NCBI RefSeq assembly: GCF_021462225.1
Contig: NC_061815.1
Span: forward strand, 50,932,373 to 50,996,372
DNA: 64,000 nt
Origin: Girardinichthys multiradiatus
Taxonomy: Eukaryota; Chordata; Actinopteri; Cyprinodontiformes; Goodeidae
Reading direction: 5' to 3'
The position numbers and the translations under genes are program-made. Below are positions 20,683 through 32,525 of this stretch, piece by piece. The number at the start of each line of letters is the position of its first letter. The stretch's first letter is position 1. Under the pieces are notes generated by a model that was not told where the DNA came from, did no database searches, and saw nothing but the letters and a program-made list of their open reading frames with translations.

Positions 20683-22522
20683 GTAAGGGACGCTGTCAAG
20701 CTGAAGAAGAAGTTCTATCGGCTGTGGTTGGCTTGTGGGACTCCTGAGGCGGCTGACAGGTACCGTGGGGCCAAGCCTGCCGCAGCCCGGGCTGTGGCAG
20801 AGGCAAAAACCCGGACCTGGGAGGCCATGGAGAAGGACGACCAGTTGGCCCCGAAGCGATTCTGGCAAACCGTCCGGCGCCTCAGGAAGGCGAAGCAGTG
20901 CTTCGCCAACACTGTTTACAGTGGGGGTGGGGAGCTGCTGACCTCGACTGGGGACATTATCAGGCGGTGGAAGGAGTACTTTGAGGATCTCCTCAATCTT
21001 GCCATCACGCATTCCCTGGTGGAAACAGAGGCTGGGGACTTGGGGTTGGACTCTTTCATTACCCAGGCTGAATTCACCGAGGTGGTTAAAAAGCTCCATG
21101 GTGGCAGGGCTTCAGGGGTGGATGAGATCCGCCCTGAGTACCTCAAGTCTTTGGATGTTGTGGGGCTGTCATGGTTGACACGCCTCTTCAACATTGCTGG
21201 CGGACGGGGACAGTGCCTTTGGATTGGCAGACTGGGGTGGTGGTCCCCCTTCATAAGAAGGGTGACCGGAGGGTGTATTCCAACAACAGGGGGATAACAC
21301 TCCTCAGCCTCCGGCCGATAGTCCAACCTCGGCTTCAGGAGGAGCAGTGTGGTTTTCGTCCCGGCCATGGAACACTGGACCAGCTCTATACCCTCTCTAC
21401 AGGGTTCTTGAGGGTTCATGGGAGTTTGCCCAACTGGTTCACATGTGTTTTGTGGACCTTGAGAAAGCATTCGACTGTGTCCCTCGTGATGACCTGTGGG
21501 GGGTGCTCCAGGAGTATGGAATCGGGGTCCCTTTATTAGGGGCCATCCGGTCTCTGTACAAGCGGACCAGGAGTTTGATTCTCATTGCCGGCACTAAGTC
21601 GGACCTGTTCCCGGTGCATGTTGGACTCCGGCAGGGCTGCCCTTTGTCACCGGTCCTGTTCATAACTTTTATGGACAGGATTTCTAGACGCAGCCAAGGG
21701 CCGGAGGGGGTCTGGTTTGGGGACCAGAGGATTTCGTCTCTTCTTTTTGCAGATGATGTGGTCCTGCTGGCCCCCTCTAGCCAAGACCTACAGCATGCAC
21801 TGGGGCGGTTCGCAGCCGAGTGTGAAGCAGCTGGGATTAAGATTAACTGCTCCAAGTCCGAGGCCATGGTACTCGACTGGAAAAGGGTGGCTTGTCCTCT
21901 TCAGGTTGGAGGGGAGTTCCTGCCTCAAGTGGAGGAGTTTAAGTATCTCGGGGTCTTGTTCACAAGTGAGGGAAGAATGGAGCGGGAGATCGACAGACGG
22001 ATTGGTGCGGCTGCCACAGTAATGGGGGCGCTGTGCCGGTCCATTGTGGTGAAGAGAGAGCTGAGCCGAAAAGCGAAGCTCTCGATTTACCGGTCGGTCT
22101 ACGTTCCTACCCTCACCTATGGCCATGAACTTTGGGTCATGACCAAAAGAACGAGATCCCTGATACAAGCGGCTGAAATGAGCTTCCTCCGTAGGGTGGC
22201 CGGGCACTCCCTTAGAGATAGGGTGAGGAGCTCGGCCATCCAGGAGGAGCTTGGAGTAGAGCCGCTGCTCCTCCACATCAAGAGGAGCCAGTTGAGGTGG
22301 CTTTGGCATCTATACCGGATGCCTCCTGGACGCCTTCCTCGGGAGGTGTTCCAGGCACGTCCCACTGGGAGGAGGCCCAGGACACGCTGGAGGGACTATG
22401 TCTCTCGGCTGGCCTTGGAACGCCTTGGGCTCCCCCTGGAGGAGCTGGAAGAGGTGTCTGGGGAGAAGGACGTCTGGGCGTCTCTGCTGAGTCTGCTGCC
22501 CCCGCGACCCGGTCCCGGATAA
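20683..22522 (+). pseudogene. Rex3 reverse transcriptase, broken by frameshifts
   Basis: Reading starts at KLKKKFYRLWLACGTPEAAD and runs to about 21190. It then breaks around RLFNIAGGRGQ, where a base or more is lost. A short deletion in the GITLLSL...RPIVQPRLQEEQCGFRPG zone follows. The long last frame (21347-22522) holds CFVDLEKAFDCVPRDDLW, LRQGCPLSPVLF and the active-site box SLLFADDVVLLAPS, then the C-terminal basic region with GRRPRTRWRDYV. The domain would copy element RNA into DNA at the nick. With the frame broken and the endonuclease inverted, it is dead. Confidence 0.93.
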
Positions 22523-22569
22523 AGCAGAAGACGACAAGTACGAGTACGAGTACCTAATAAATTCTTCCA

Positions 22570-23260
22570 AATTCCATCCTCATCCCAACTCATAAATCCT
22601 ATCATGCATTATAACTACTCCTCTCATAATCATATTTACTATGCCTCAAAATAATATGTTCTACATCTTCAGGGACACCACAGACATCACATTCATTAGA
22701 TACACTTAGCCATTACATAGAAAAATCACTTCCCCTCTTCTGCGCTTTCCTTCATCTTAATTGATTTCTGTATTTTGTAATAATGTCTTCCTTTAGTGTC
22801 AGTGTCCCACCTGTCCTGCCATATATCCCTCACTACTGCTCTTATTAGTGATATAGCCTCACCTTTTCCAAACAGAACATTCATTATTTCATCAATTTTA
22901 GGTTTCAATGTTCTCTTTGCAATCTCATCTGCTTTTTCATTTCCCTCCACACCAACATGTGCAGGAACCCGGCAGAACCCAGGAACCCACCAGAATTGTA
23001 CTACAATTCCAGTTCTTTGTATTCCTTAAAGTATAAATATTTCCATCAACAAATAATTTCTTGCTGATTCTTTTGAAATCAAACAATTTAATGCTGCTTG
23101 GAATCTGAACCTGTTTTTGTTTCTGATTTTAAAATGTAAAAACCCTAAAGGGGCCCAAACAGAATCTACCCTGGTAAGCCACTTGCCCAGCGCCATATGG
23201 CGCTGCACTTGCCTATAAGCCTGCTGTTCACTCAATAGCATAGCACAAACCTGTTTAATT
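22570..23260 (-). mobile_element. I/Nimb-like LINE fragment: RNase H and zinc-knuckle C terminus
   Basis: Minus-strand reading shows VPAHVGVEGNEKADEIAK (the last RNase H motif with its His and Asp), then IWQDRWDTDTKGRHYYKIQ. Further on is the C-terminal ECDVCGVPEDVEH Cys/His knuckle. These three blocks in this order are typical of I-clade elements with an RNase H domain. Stops and frameshifts are present and the 5' bulk is missing. The Rex3 3' end lies directly beside it. Confidence 0.75.
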
Positions 23261-23499
23261 GTTGCACATTGTGCATTTAAAAGATGTTTTAGAGTTAACT
23301 AAGTTAGGAGACAACAAATGACCTAAACAAAGGATTTATTAACCATATTGGTCTGTGTTTTTCTAAGTGTTTTAGAAGGTAACAGCTCTAAAAGCTGGGG
23401 ACATCTCTGACCCCATTTCCACTTGCAATCAAGTCATCTTTACAGAGTTTCCCTAAAATCTTTCACAAAATTCTTTGGTCATAAACCTGCAAAAATGAG

Positions 23500-24160
23500 C
23501 CACCTCTGACCTCAATGATCATTCATAAATTTGTTGTAGATGCTGATGGCTGTGGGCAGGAAGGATCTCCTGTAGCGCTCCGTCTTACAGCAGATCTGAA
23601 GAAGCCTCTGACTGAAGACACTTTGTTGTTGTAGGACAGTCTCATGAAGAGGATGCTCAGGGTTCTCCATAATGTTCTTCATTTTATGAAGAATCCTTCT
23701 TTCCACAATGATCTCCAGAGGTTGTCCAGGTGAACACCGAGGTATTTATGCTCGACCATCTCCACTTCTCCCATGATGGAAAGTGTGTGACCTATTCTTG
23801 TTTTTTTTTAAATCTACAATCATCTCCTTTATTTCAGGAAGTCCTGATGGTTTATTGTTTGCTTACTCAGGTGGGCCAACAGGAGTCTCTCTAGGACCTT
23901 CATGATGTGGGATGTCAGGGCAACAGGTCTATAGTCATTGAGGACTGATGGGTGAGTTTTCTTTGGTACCGGAACAAGACAGGAGGTCTTCCACAAAACT
24001 GGAACCTTCTTCTGGGCCAGGCTAAGGTTGAAGAGGTGCTGCAGAATCCCACAGAGCTGCTCTGCACAGGCCTTCAGGACTCTAGGGTGTCAGCCATCTG
24101 GACCTGCAGGCTTACTCCGGTTCAGTCTCTCCAGTTGTCTCTTTACCTGACTTCTTGAAA
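23500..24160 (-). mobile_element. CR1/Rex1-like LINE, reverse-transcriptase start joined to C terminus
   Basis: Minus-strand reading from 24160 gives the RT entry blocks NRSKPAGPDG, VPVLWKTSCLVPVPKK and NDYRPVALTSHIMKVLERL. After about 23850 the sequence jumps to the C-terminal tail (LLQICCKTERYRRSFLPTAI at 23600-23530). The RT core with the catalytic box is absent, so an internal deletion has fused the two parts. Confidence 0.72.
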
Positions 24161-24499
24161 CACACAAATGGAGGCAAAGGGAGCATCAGCATCTTCTGAT
24201 TTGGTTGAAGGCAAACATGTAGAAGCAGAAGGTCCATGGCTGAGGTGAAAGATAAAACATTTGAGGTCTGAAAGAAAAGCTGTGGGTCAAAGGAGGTTGG
24301 GATGTCTGCTTGGCTGTGAACAGGAGAGGAGGATGCTGAGCTTGTTTCTGAACTGAACTTGTTAAGGAAAATTTTCAATTCTTGGCTCTGTCCAGATATC
24401 ACTTACAAGAACAGCTGCAGCTTCATGATCTTCATGAGAAGTTTCTGTCTGGTTTTAGGTCTTGTCACAGCACTGGACTGCTCTTCTCAGGGTGTGCAA

Positions 24500-24960
24500 T
24501 AATCTACTTTTAACTGCTGGTTCTGATGTTTTGGATACACAACCACATGATCTTTTCACCCCAATTCTGTATTCCCTCCATCAGCTGCCAGTTCATTTAA
24601 GAATTGTTTTTTAAGGTTTTGCTTTTAGTTTGTCTAAATGGTTTGGCACCTCCTTACTTGAAAGAGCTTTTACATCCCCAGTAGAACTCTAAGATTTCAG
24701 GACCAGAAGCTCTTAGATGTTCTCAGGACTTGGGTCAGGACCAGGGTAGATGGAGCTTTTTTAGCTGGAGTCCTAGGTTTGGGAACAGTCTCTTTCTCTC
24801 TTTGAGGTCTGCTGGAACCTTATATGAGTCCTGGTTTCTTCTGCCTTTTATTGCTTAATGCTTTTTATTATGTTACAGCATTTATCTTCTATTTTACTTT
24901 TTATTCACCTGTAGCACCTGTAGCACTTTGGTTGTCTTTAGGTTTGTTAAGCACTTTAAA
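24500..24960 (+). mobile_element. old L2-like LINE 3' end
   Basis: Plus-strand reading retains LYSLHQLPVHLRI and GFAFSLSKWFGTSLLERAF, corresponding to the HWLPV...LTYKALNDLAPSYI zone of L2-clade LINEs, with in-frame stops. An AT-rich tail follows to about 24990. Confidence 0.6.
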
Positions 24961-25099
24961 AATAAATATAGAAATAATACACTGTATAATCTAGAATAAT
25001 ATAGCATTTGTGTGGAAAAATAATAAATAAAACCACACCACAGAGTAAAAAAAGCGGTTTATGTCTAAACATATAAGTTTTAATAATTATTATAGTATT

Positions 25100-26446
25100 A
25101 TTATATTACATTCATGTTGACACTGAAAGTGATAGCCTAAATATAGCGTTTAATGCTATCTTAGACTCAATTGGCTTTGATTAAAACATTAACAAACCTA
25201 CCCACCTTTGTCTTCATTCTCTGGACCTTGTGCTGACATATGGCATTGAGTGTAAAGACATAACAATATTCTCTCATAACCCTGTCCTGTCTGACCATTT
25301 CTTAATAACCTTTGAGTTTAATTTAACTGAGTACTCCACACCTGAAAGAAAATGTCATTATAGTAGATCATTATCAGATGATGCTGTAACAACCTTTAAA
25401 GAATCTGTTCCACTTTTGATTTCCTCATTATCACAGAAAACCACAGTGAAGGGCAATCATTTTGTTTCTTCCCCTTCACAAATTGATTCTCTTGTTCATA
25501 GTGTTTCTTCATCATTGCGTGATGCATTAGACAATGCAGCCCCTTGAAAAAGAAGGTAATCATTAATAGGAGGCTAGCTCCTTGGTTTAATTCAGAGCTG
25601 CGTACTTTAAAGCACAATGTTAGAAAATTGGAGAGAAAATGGCGCTCTACACACCTAGAGGATTCCTACTTAATCTGGAAAAATAGTCTACTGTATAAAA
25701 AGACACTTCACCAAGCCAGAACAACTTATTTCTCATCATTAATAGAAGAGAACAAGAATAATCCTAGGTTTGTCTTTAGTTGCTAAACTTACACAGAGTC
25801 ATAGCTCTGTTGAGCCATCCAATCCCTTAGCTCTTAGCAGCCATGACTTTATGGGATTCTTCTTAAATAAAATTAATTATATTAAAAATAAAATCTTTGA
25901 CATACTCCTGAAGATGATTACTTCATCCTCAGCAAGTGAGACAACATTGGAAATAACTGCAGAACCTGATCTGTGTTTGGACTGTTCTGATCCTGTGGAG
26001 CTTCCTGAGTTATCAGAAATATTAGCTTCATCTAAACCTTCAACTTGTATGTTAGACCCAATCCCAACCAAATTATTTAAGGAAGTGTTCCCTCTGATTA
26101 CCAGCCCCATTTTAGATATGATTAATCTATCTTTAGTAAATGGATCAGAACCACAGGCTTTTAAGTTAGCTGTAATTAAACCTTTACTTAAGAAACCTTC
26201 GCTTGATCGAGATGACTTGAAAAATTACAGACCTATATCCAATCTTCCATTCTTATCTAAAATTCTTGAGAAAATAGTTGCTAATCAAATGTGTGAACAT
26301 TTATACAGCAATGACCTGTTTGAAGAGTTTCAGTCAGGTTTCAGAGCTCATCATAGCACTGAAACAGCTCTGCTGAAAGTCACTAATGATATTCTTATGG
26401 CCTCAGATAATGGACTTGTGTCTGTTCTGGTTCTGTTAGATCTTAC
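25100..26446 (+). mobile_element. L2-clade LINE, endonuclease end to start of reverse transcriptase
   Basis: Three frames carry successive pieces. First is the end of the endonuclease (HSLDLVLTYGIECKD, HNPVLSDHFLITFEFNL at 25215-25330). Next is the linker (APWFNSELRTLKHNVRKLER). Then comes the RT entry ([40 protein letters not shown] and VLVLLDL at 26440). The copy stops abruptly after that Leu codon. The expected next RT block reappears 5.3 kb away at about 31750, which suggests that the interval was inserted into this copy. Confidence 0.9.
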
Positions 26447-26985
26447 GCAAAAAAAATATATTTCTCAAAATATTATTTAGCAATATCTTTCATGTGTGTT
26501 CATGTATTGTGAAATGTACATAGTGATATATCAGGATATATTAAATAATAATATACTATATGTATGAAGCGATATATTGCGATATAGGGGAAAATATTGC
26601 AATTATTGCCGTTTTCATATATTGAGTAAATATGTTCCTATATTATGTACCGGTAAGATATTTTTGGATATATTTTAAATATATCCTAAATTGTATGAGA
26701 TTATATATAGGAAGATGTATTGTAAATGTATGTAAAAAAATATATGTAAAATTATATGAGACAATATATTTCAATATACAAGATAATACAATCGCATATA
26801 TATGGGAAGATATGTCTTACCTATGTTGCAAAATATGTTGATTTAAATTAAATAATATATTTAATATAATTATATATTGTATGCATGGTAAATATGAAAT
26901 AGTCTTATGTACACTGTCATATTGCCAAATATAACATATTGAACAACACATGAATATAGTTCACATAAACTAAATGAGGTTTATT
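26447..26985. other. AT-rich block of TATAT-based imperfect repeats, origin unknown
   Basis: More than 80 percent A+T by eye, with recurring AATATATT, GATATATT and GTATATT motifs in both orientations. It starts exactly where the L2 copy breaks and ends at the Harbinger piece. It may be the subterminal region of the EnSpm element or an independent insertion. No terminal repeat could be paired. Confidence 0.5.
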
Positions 26986-26989
26986 TCAA

Positions 26990-27464
26990 ATTAGCAGCTG
27001 AAGGGACATTGACCAACAAACAAAACGAAATGTCCACATCTCCTAAATATAAGATATTTGTGCCTAAACATAACCAGGTCCTTTCTGTACTTGTCTCGGT
27101 AAAAGTAATTAGTTGAATCATACAACTCTGGCTTGCTACACACTGTCACTATGATCTGGTCCTCCATCTTCACTGACAACCGCTTCTTCTCCGCTTTGAT
27201 CCTTCACCCTACGTCACAGCCACATCCAGTCCCTGATTGGTTGACGCGATGCAAATTTAGGAAAAGGTTCAAATTTTTCAACTCGTCCATCGCGCCGCTC
27301 TCGCTCCCGCTTCGCTTGCCGCGCCTTCCGCGCCGCGCCCTCCGCGTCCTTCGCACCGCGTCGTGCCGCTCCGCTCCTGAACGCGCCTCTACATAGGGAT
27401 AACATGTAAATTGGTCGCTCCTTTCGCAGAAATCGCGTTTGGTGTGAACGCACCTTTAAAATGT
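26990..27464 (-). mobile_element. PIF/Harbinger end with the start of its MADF-like gene
   Basis: Reading inwards from 27464 on the minus strand, the terminus is AAAGGTGCGTTCACACCAAA. A CG-rich subterminal region follows with TTATCCCTATGTAGAGGCGC, closely resembling the end at 48888. The first exon of the accessory Myb/MADF-type protein follows: MEDQIIVTVCSKPELYDSTN and YFYRDKYRKD (27167-27080), ending where an intron would start. The rest of the element is missing on the left side. Confidence 0.75.
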
Positions 27465-27719
27465 CTCTGGCGGTGGCTTGTCGTTCGCGCCTATCCTACC
27501 CATAGTTCAATGTGTCCATGGTAAGAAGTAGCTCGACCAATCAGAGACGTTGCTTTTACACTATAGGATTCTGTTTTTTTTAAGTTCTGTTAATTAATTT
27601 AATATAACGTTTTAGCTTCTGTGCCACTGCTTTACAACATGCTCGCTTTACAAAACACATAAAAAATGTAAGGCATATTTACCTCTGGTAACCGAGTGGG
27701 CTGTTACCCGTCGAGACTT

Positions 27720-30700
27720 ATGTCGTTCCAGAAGAAGAGAGGTATGGAGGGAAGGAGAAGAAAATACACTGCTCCCGGTTCACAATATGATATTCCAACA
27801 AGAACAAGGAGATTCTGGAAAAGGAGGTTTGTGTTTTACTTCAAACAAGACTAGTTACGTTACGGTATGAAACAGTTGTTTTACTGTTGTAGTTTTGTGG
27901 GGTTTTTTTTTACAAGCTGCCTTAGCTAGCATGCTATAGCACACTGGCTCACAAACTTTATTTAAAGAGACAGTGGCAGTTTTTGTTATGAGTGATGGGA
28001 CAATCTGTTTAAGGGTGCACAGCAAAAAAACAAAGAAAGAAAACAAGGGACTGATAGAGACGATAATCAGTGCTCATTTTAATCTTAAACATCACGAAGC
28101 TGAAGTTAGCTTCCGATTCCAACTAATTTTCAATACCTGAGTATCTTTAAGCTGCCCTAGTTTGCAAACTAAAATACTTAAACAATTCAAACTTGATCTA
28201 TGTTATTCTGCACAAGTTGTTGAATATTTAATACCAAGTTTGTGATTTGTGAAACCTATAGTTGATTTCGGAAAGTAGGGTGATTTCAGCGCCTTTTAAG
28301 CTTGTGGACCACACCAGAACTGCTTTAACCTCTGGACCCCAGTCCATACACCTCAGCTTTCAAATAAATTATGTTTCCTTCATAAACTTTCTATTGACTC
28401 ATAGTGTTATATACATGCCATATGCCCATGCCTTTGTAAATAGGTATTCATAAAATTAAGAAAACCTTTTTTATACTTATCGTAGGAAACTGACTGAGGC
28501 CATCAACTTGCATCAGTCAAGCCAGGAAGTGGTGAGTCATGAACATGACCTTTTGTGTGTATTTTCTGGACTTTGGGCATTACGCTACACTAAATGGCCA
28601 CATTTTAACCAGTTTATTGAAATGTAATACTTCTTGATTAGTATCTGTTAATAAAGTTGAGCAAATAAGTAGTCCTGGGTCAGGCCAAATGTTGAGTGGG
28701 ATAATTGGAAAGGCCTCCATTTGAGGCATTTGGTGGAAGAATCTTATCTTTGCCATCCACTTTGCAGGCAGTCGGCATTGGGCACTTATCGCCCTCCCTG
28801 TTCCTTGGAGGATATGAAGTACAGACTAATTATAATGTATATTAAACATACAACAGCCGAACGTAGATCTTATATATAATGTATAGCCATGTGTGTGTGT
28901 GTGTATATATATATATATTTATAAAAGAGAGAGAGAGAGAGCCATGTATACCATAGACATGCTTCAGCTAAAGATGTCCTACATTCTTACACAACAGAAT
29001 CTGGATCAGGATTCCTCTGAGCACAACACTGACAGTGGCTCAGAAGACACACATGATGATGGTGGTGGGATGACGGTAAGTAAGTCTCTAATAACTAACA
29101 GTACAACAAATCTACAGGTTTCTGTTGATGACTATTTCACTGAAAGCACTTCCTCTAAGACTTCTTTATTTTTACACAACAGAATCTGGATCAGGATTCC
29201 TCTGACAACAGATCTGAAAATGCACATGATGGTGATGACATTACAGTAAGTAATTCTATCAGGGCAATGATCTCACATATGAGTTTTGTGTCTTCATACT
29301 TTAGGTATTTTGCTTTCCTAGCTTTTTTTAAATGAATCTAAGGCTTATTTGTACCCTGTATGACAACAATGGCACATCTATAATATATTTAAGTCTTAAT
29401 TTTATGCAAATTTACTAGTGCTTATGTTTGTCAACTATTCCCTGAAATTGCTGTATTTTACCATTACAGAGCCTGCATGCAGACCCTGAATCCGATGAAC
29501 TACCTCCACATTTGAGCCAAACAGCAGTCATCAGTCTTCAGCTTAGAGGACACTCGCTTACTGGTGTAGCCCTGTCTGATCTTTTAGATTTGATTAATAT
29601 TCACTGCCCAGAAAATGTTCTAACTTCAAAGCATCTGTTCTTAAAAGAGCTTAAACCAATACAAGGTCACCTAGAATGTCACATATACTGTCCCAACTGT
29701 GAATATTACATCGGCAACCAAGTCACCGAGGGGCAGTGTTGTGTGTGTAACTCTACATGGGATAGAAAAATTTAATTTCTTCCTATACTCACCCATCCAA
29801 ACACAACTGGAACATCTTCAAAGAGAAGATATTGCATGTAGGGTCAAGTTAGGAAACGGCATATGTCAGAAAATTATGACATATGTTGTGGTAAAATGTA
29901 TCTTAATTTGAAAAAAGATGGAGGCCCAATAGATAATCCTCATGCATTCTTCTTAACTTTGAATTGTGATGGAGTTCCAGTATTCAAATCATCCCAGTAT
30001 GTAATTTGGCCATTACAAGGGATGGTAAACGAGCTTCCTTATCATGTCCGTAAAGAGAACGTTTTACTTTTTGGCCTATGGTTTGGTACTAAGAAGCCAA
30101 ATGTTAATACATTTTTAAAACCATTCACACAAGAGTGTCAGTCATTGTCAACGGTTGGCTTCAAGTTACACAGAAACGACACTGAATCATTGCAAAGTTA
30201 TAGCAGCTGTTGTGATGTGTGATTCAGTTGCCAGACCCATTCTGCAAGACATGACCCAATTTAATGGTCATTATGGGTGCAGCTTTTGCCTACATCCTGG
30301 TGAACAAGTTCCAAGGGGAAATGGAACTGTTAGGGTTTATCCATACAAAGACGTTCCAAAAAGGGATCATGCTTCAACCCTAACTGATGCAAGGGAGGCT
30401 ATACGTACCACACAATCTGTGACAGGCATTAAAGGGCCCACATGTCTTATCAACATCCCACACTTTGACATCATATCTGGAATGCCTCCTGATCATATGC
30501 ATAATGTACATCTTGGAGTTGTTCGGCAAATGACAAGCATGTGGCTGGATAGTGAACACCATGAGGAGCCATACTATATCGGTAATCGTGTTCCTGGTAA
30601 ACCACCTTGCAACATCACAAGAGTGCCCCGCTCTTTTAAGCAAAGAACGTTTTGGAAAGCCAGCGAATGGCAGAACTGGTTACTTTTTTATAGTATCTTT

Positions 30701-31430
30701 GTGCTGAAGGGAATACTACCTCATGCATTTTACCAGCACTGGTTAATCTTTGTTACCTTCATGTTCTTACTATGTAAGGACACTGTCACATCTGAGGGGT
30801 TACAAAAATGTGAAAAACTAGTTGTTGAGTTTTGTCAAACAGTTTGAAAAACTCTATGGTAAGGAAACTGTGTCATTTAATGTACATTTATGTCTTCATT
30901 TGCCAGAGAAATTGGGGACCATTGTGGGCACATTCAGGATATATTTTTGAGTCTTTTAATGGGGAGATACTGAAGATGTTTCATGGCACTCCGTGTGTTC
31001 CTTTACAAATAATGAAATAATTTACATATAGACAAGTGTTGCCTCTTTTGAAAAACAGTGTACTGTAAAATGCTTTGCCTGGATGTATACCGCTGTATAA
31101 CAGCTTGACTGGTGAAAAAAAGCTGAAACACTTTGAAAGAGTAGCAGATGAAGTTGTGACCCTTGGTTTACACTATGCACGAAAACTTACTAATGAAGAG
31201 ATACTGGCTATGAGAGATAAACTTTCTGTCACCACAGATACAGTTGTGAAAATTTTCACTAGAACTTTAGTCAGAGGAGAACTATATCACTCAGAGCATT
31301 TCATTAGAGTAACGAAAAGGAACAGCTTCACAGTTTTGTTGGAAAATGGACACATAATCACTGTGTATTATTACATTGTGGTAGAGAGACTTCATAACAG
31401 AATGTTTTGCTGTTGGGAGACAGTATGACA
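27720..31430 (+). pseudogene. EnSpm/CACTA-type transposase gene (tnp2-like), intron-bearing, frame-damaged
   Basis: Exons join in frame as 27720-27826, 28486-28531, 28998-29075, 29183-29245 and 29470 onward, all with GT-AG borders. Exon 1 encodes a basic head (MSFQKKRGMEGRRRKY). Exons 3 and 4 are acidic and duplicates of each other. Exon 5 carries a Cys pair zinc motif (CPNCEYYIGN ... CCVC). The transposase core follows in shifted frames: GGPIDNPHAFFLTLNCDGVPV, GHYGCSFCLHPGEQ, IPHFDIISGMPPDHMHNVHLG and WGPLWAHSGYIFESFNGEIL, the last two being signatures of vertebrate CACTA transposases. Frameshifts or stops near 29770, 29880, 30190, 30845 and 31020 disable it. CACTA-type ends could not be identified. 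Confidence 0.8.
28889..28942 (+). repeat. compound (TG)n(TA)n(GA)n microsatellite
   Basis: TG, TA and GA dinucleotide runs in sequence, in intron 2 of the EnSpm gene just before the duplicated exons. Confidence 0.95.
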
Positions 31431-31748
31431 AATCACGTTTAAGTGTGGAGGACTTAAATGTCATGTTGAGGATGACATGTCATGTAGGGAAGTGGACTCA
31501 AATAAATGTTTGCTTTATTTTTTGCTGCTATTAATGATTTAACTTATGTTCTGTAATCTACATTTCAAAATATATGAATCAATACGTAGCCATATATGGT
31601 CCATAGGCTTTAAAATGTAAAATACAATGAATGTGATACAAAATGTAATTTTGAGCTTGCTTGACTCAAATACTTTGTTGTAATAAACATACATGCATTA
31701 ATGTAATCCAGTTTGTTTTTGCACAGCAATGTATTCTAAAACATATAA

Positions 31749-32525
31749 ATCAATATGGAGCAAAGGCTGGAATATGCTGTAGGGATCAGGGGAACAACGC
31801 TAGGCTGGTTTAAATCTTATCTGTCTGACAGATTCCAGTTTGTTCATGTAAATGATAAATCATCTTTAAACTCCAGGGTTAATTGTGGAGTACCACAGGG
31901 TTCAGTACTTGGCCCAATTCTCTTTACTATAAATATGCTTCCAATAGGTCAAATTATCAGGCAGCATAGGATAAATGTTCACTGTTACGCTGATGATACT
32001 CAGCTTTACTTTTCCATAAATCCTGATGAACCCAACCAGTTAGATAGTCTACAAGCATGTCTTGAAGATATAAAAACTTGGATGACTTTAGATTTTCTGC
32101 TTCTAAATTCAGACAAGACAGAAGTTGTCGTCTTTGGACCAGAGTCTTTAAAAAAGAAACTGTTTAGTCAATCACTTAACCTGGATGGCATTAAATTGAC
32201 CTCTGATAATAAAGTAAAAAACCTTGGTGTTATTTTTGACCAGGACATGTCATTTAAATCCCATATTAAACAGGTTTCTAGGATTTCCTTCTTTCATCTC
32301 CAGAACATTGCCAAAATTAGAAATATCCTGTCCAGGAGTGACGCTGAAAAACTAGTCCATGCATTTGTTACTTCAAGGCTGGACTATTGTAATTCTTTAC
32401 TATCAGGATGTCCACAAAATGCAGTTAAAAGCCTTCAGCTGATTCAAAATGCTGCAGCAAGAGTTCTGATGAAAATTAAAAAGAGAGATCATATTTCTCC
32501 TATTTTAGCTTCCCTTCATTGGCTA
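31749..32525 (+). mobile_element. L2-clade LINE, reverse transcriptase core to thumb (probable continuation of 25100-26446)
   Basis: One open frame of 258 aa with TTLGWFKSYLSDRFQFV, CGVPQGSVLGPILFTINM, the active-site box HCYADDTQLYF, LNSDKTEVVVFGPES, NLGVIFDQDMSFKSHIKQV and FVTSRLDYCNSLLSGCP. It starts about ten codons after the point where the copy at 25100-26446 stops, in the same family and orientation. It is cut at ASLHWL (32523), where an inverted Rex3 begins. The 3' end of the LINE is lost. Confidence 0.92.

Larger units (their letters stand above)
19656..22555 (+). mobile_element. Rex3 (RTE-clade) LINE with inverted 5' half, flanked by a 10-bp TSD
   Basis: The 3' half (20683-22555) is in + orientation and the 5' half (19656-20682) is inverted. 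The identical 10-mer AATAAATTCT lies at 19646-19655 and 22556-22565, immediately outside the element. The 3' end finishes in a short tandem tail, ACGAGTACGAGTAC, as RTE elements do. At the internal junction the two halves of the element sequence abut with essentially nothing lost or repeated. The endonuclease and reverse-transcriptase sequences match the fish Rex3 family. Confidence 0.95.

Noticed and set aside
27270..27400. CpG island and promoter of a host gene
   Set aside because: The CG-rich block is the subterminal region of a Harbinger end, repeated in diverged form at 48.9 kb. No host exon follows.
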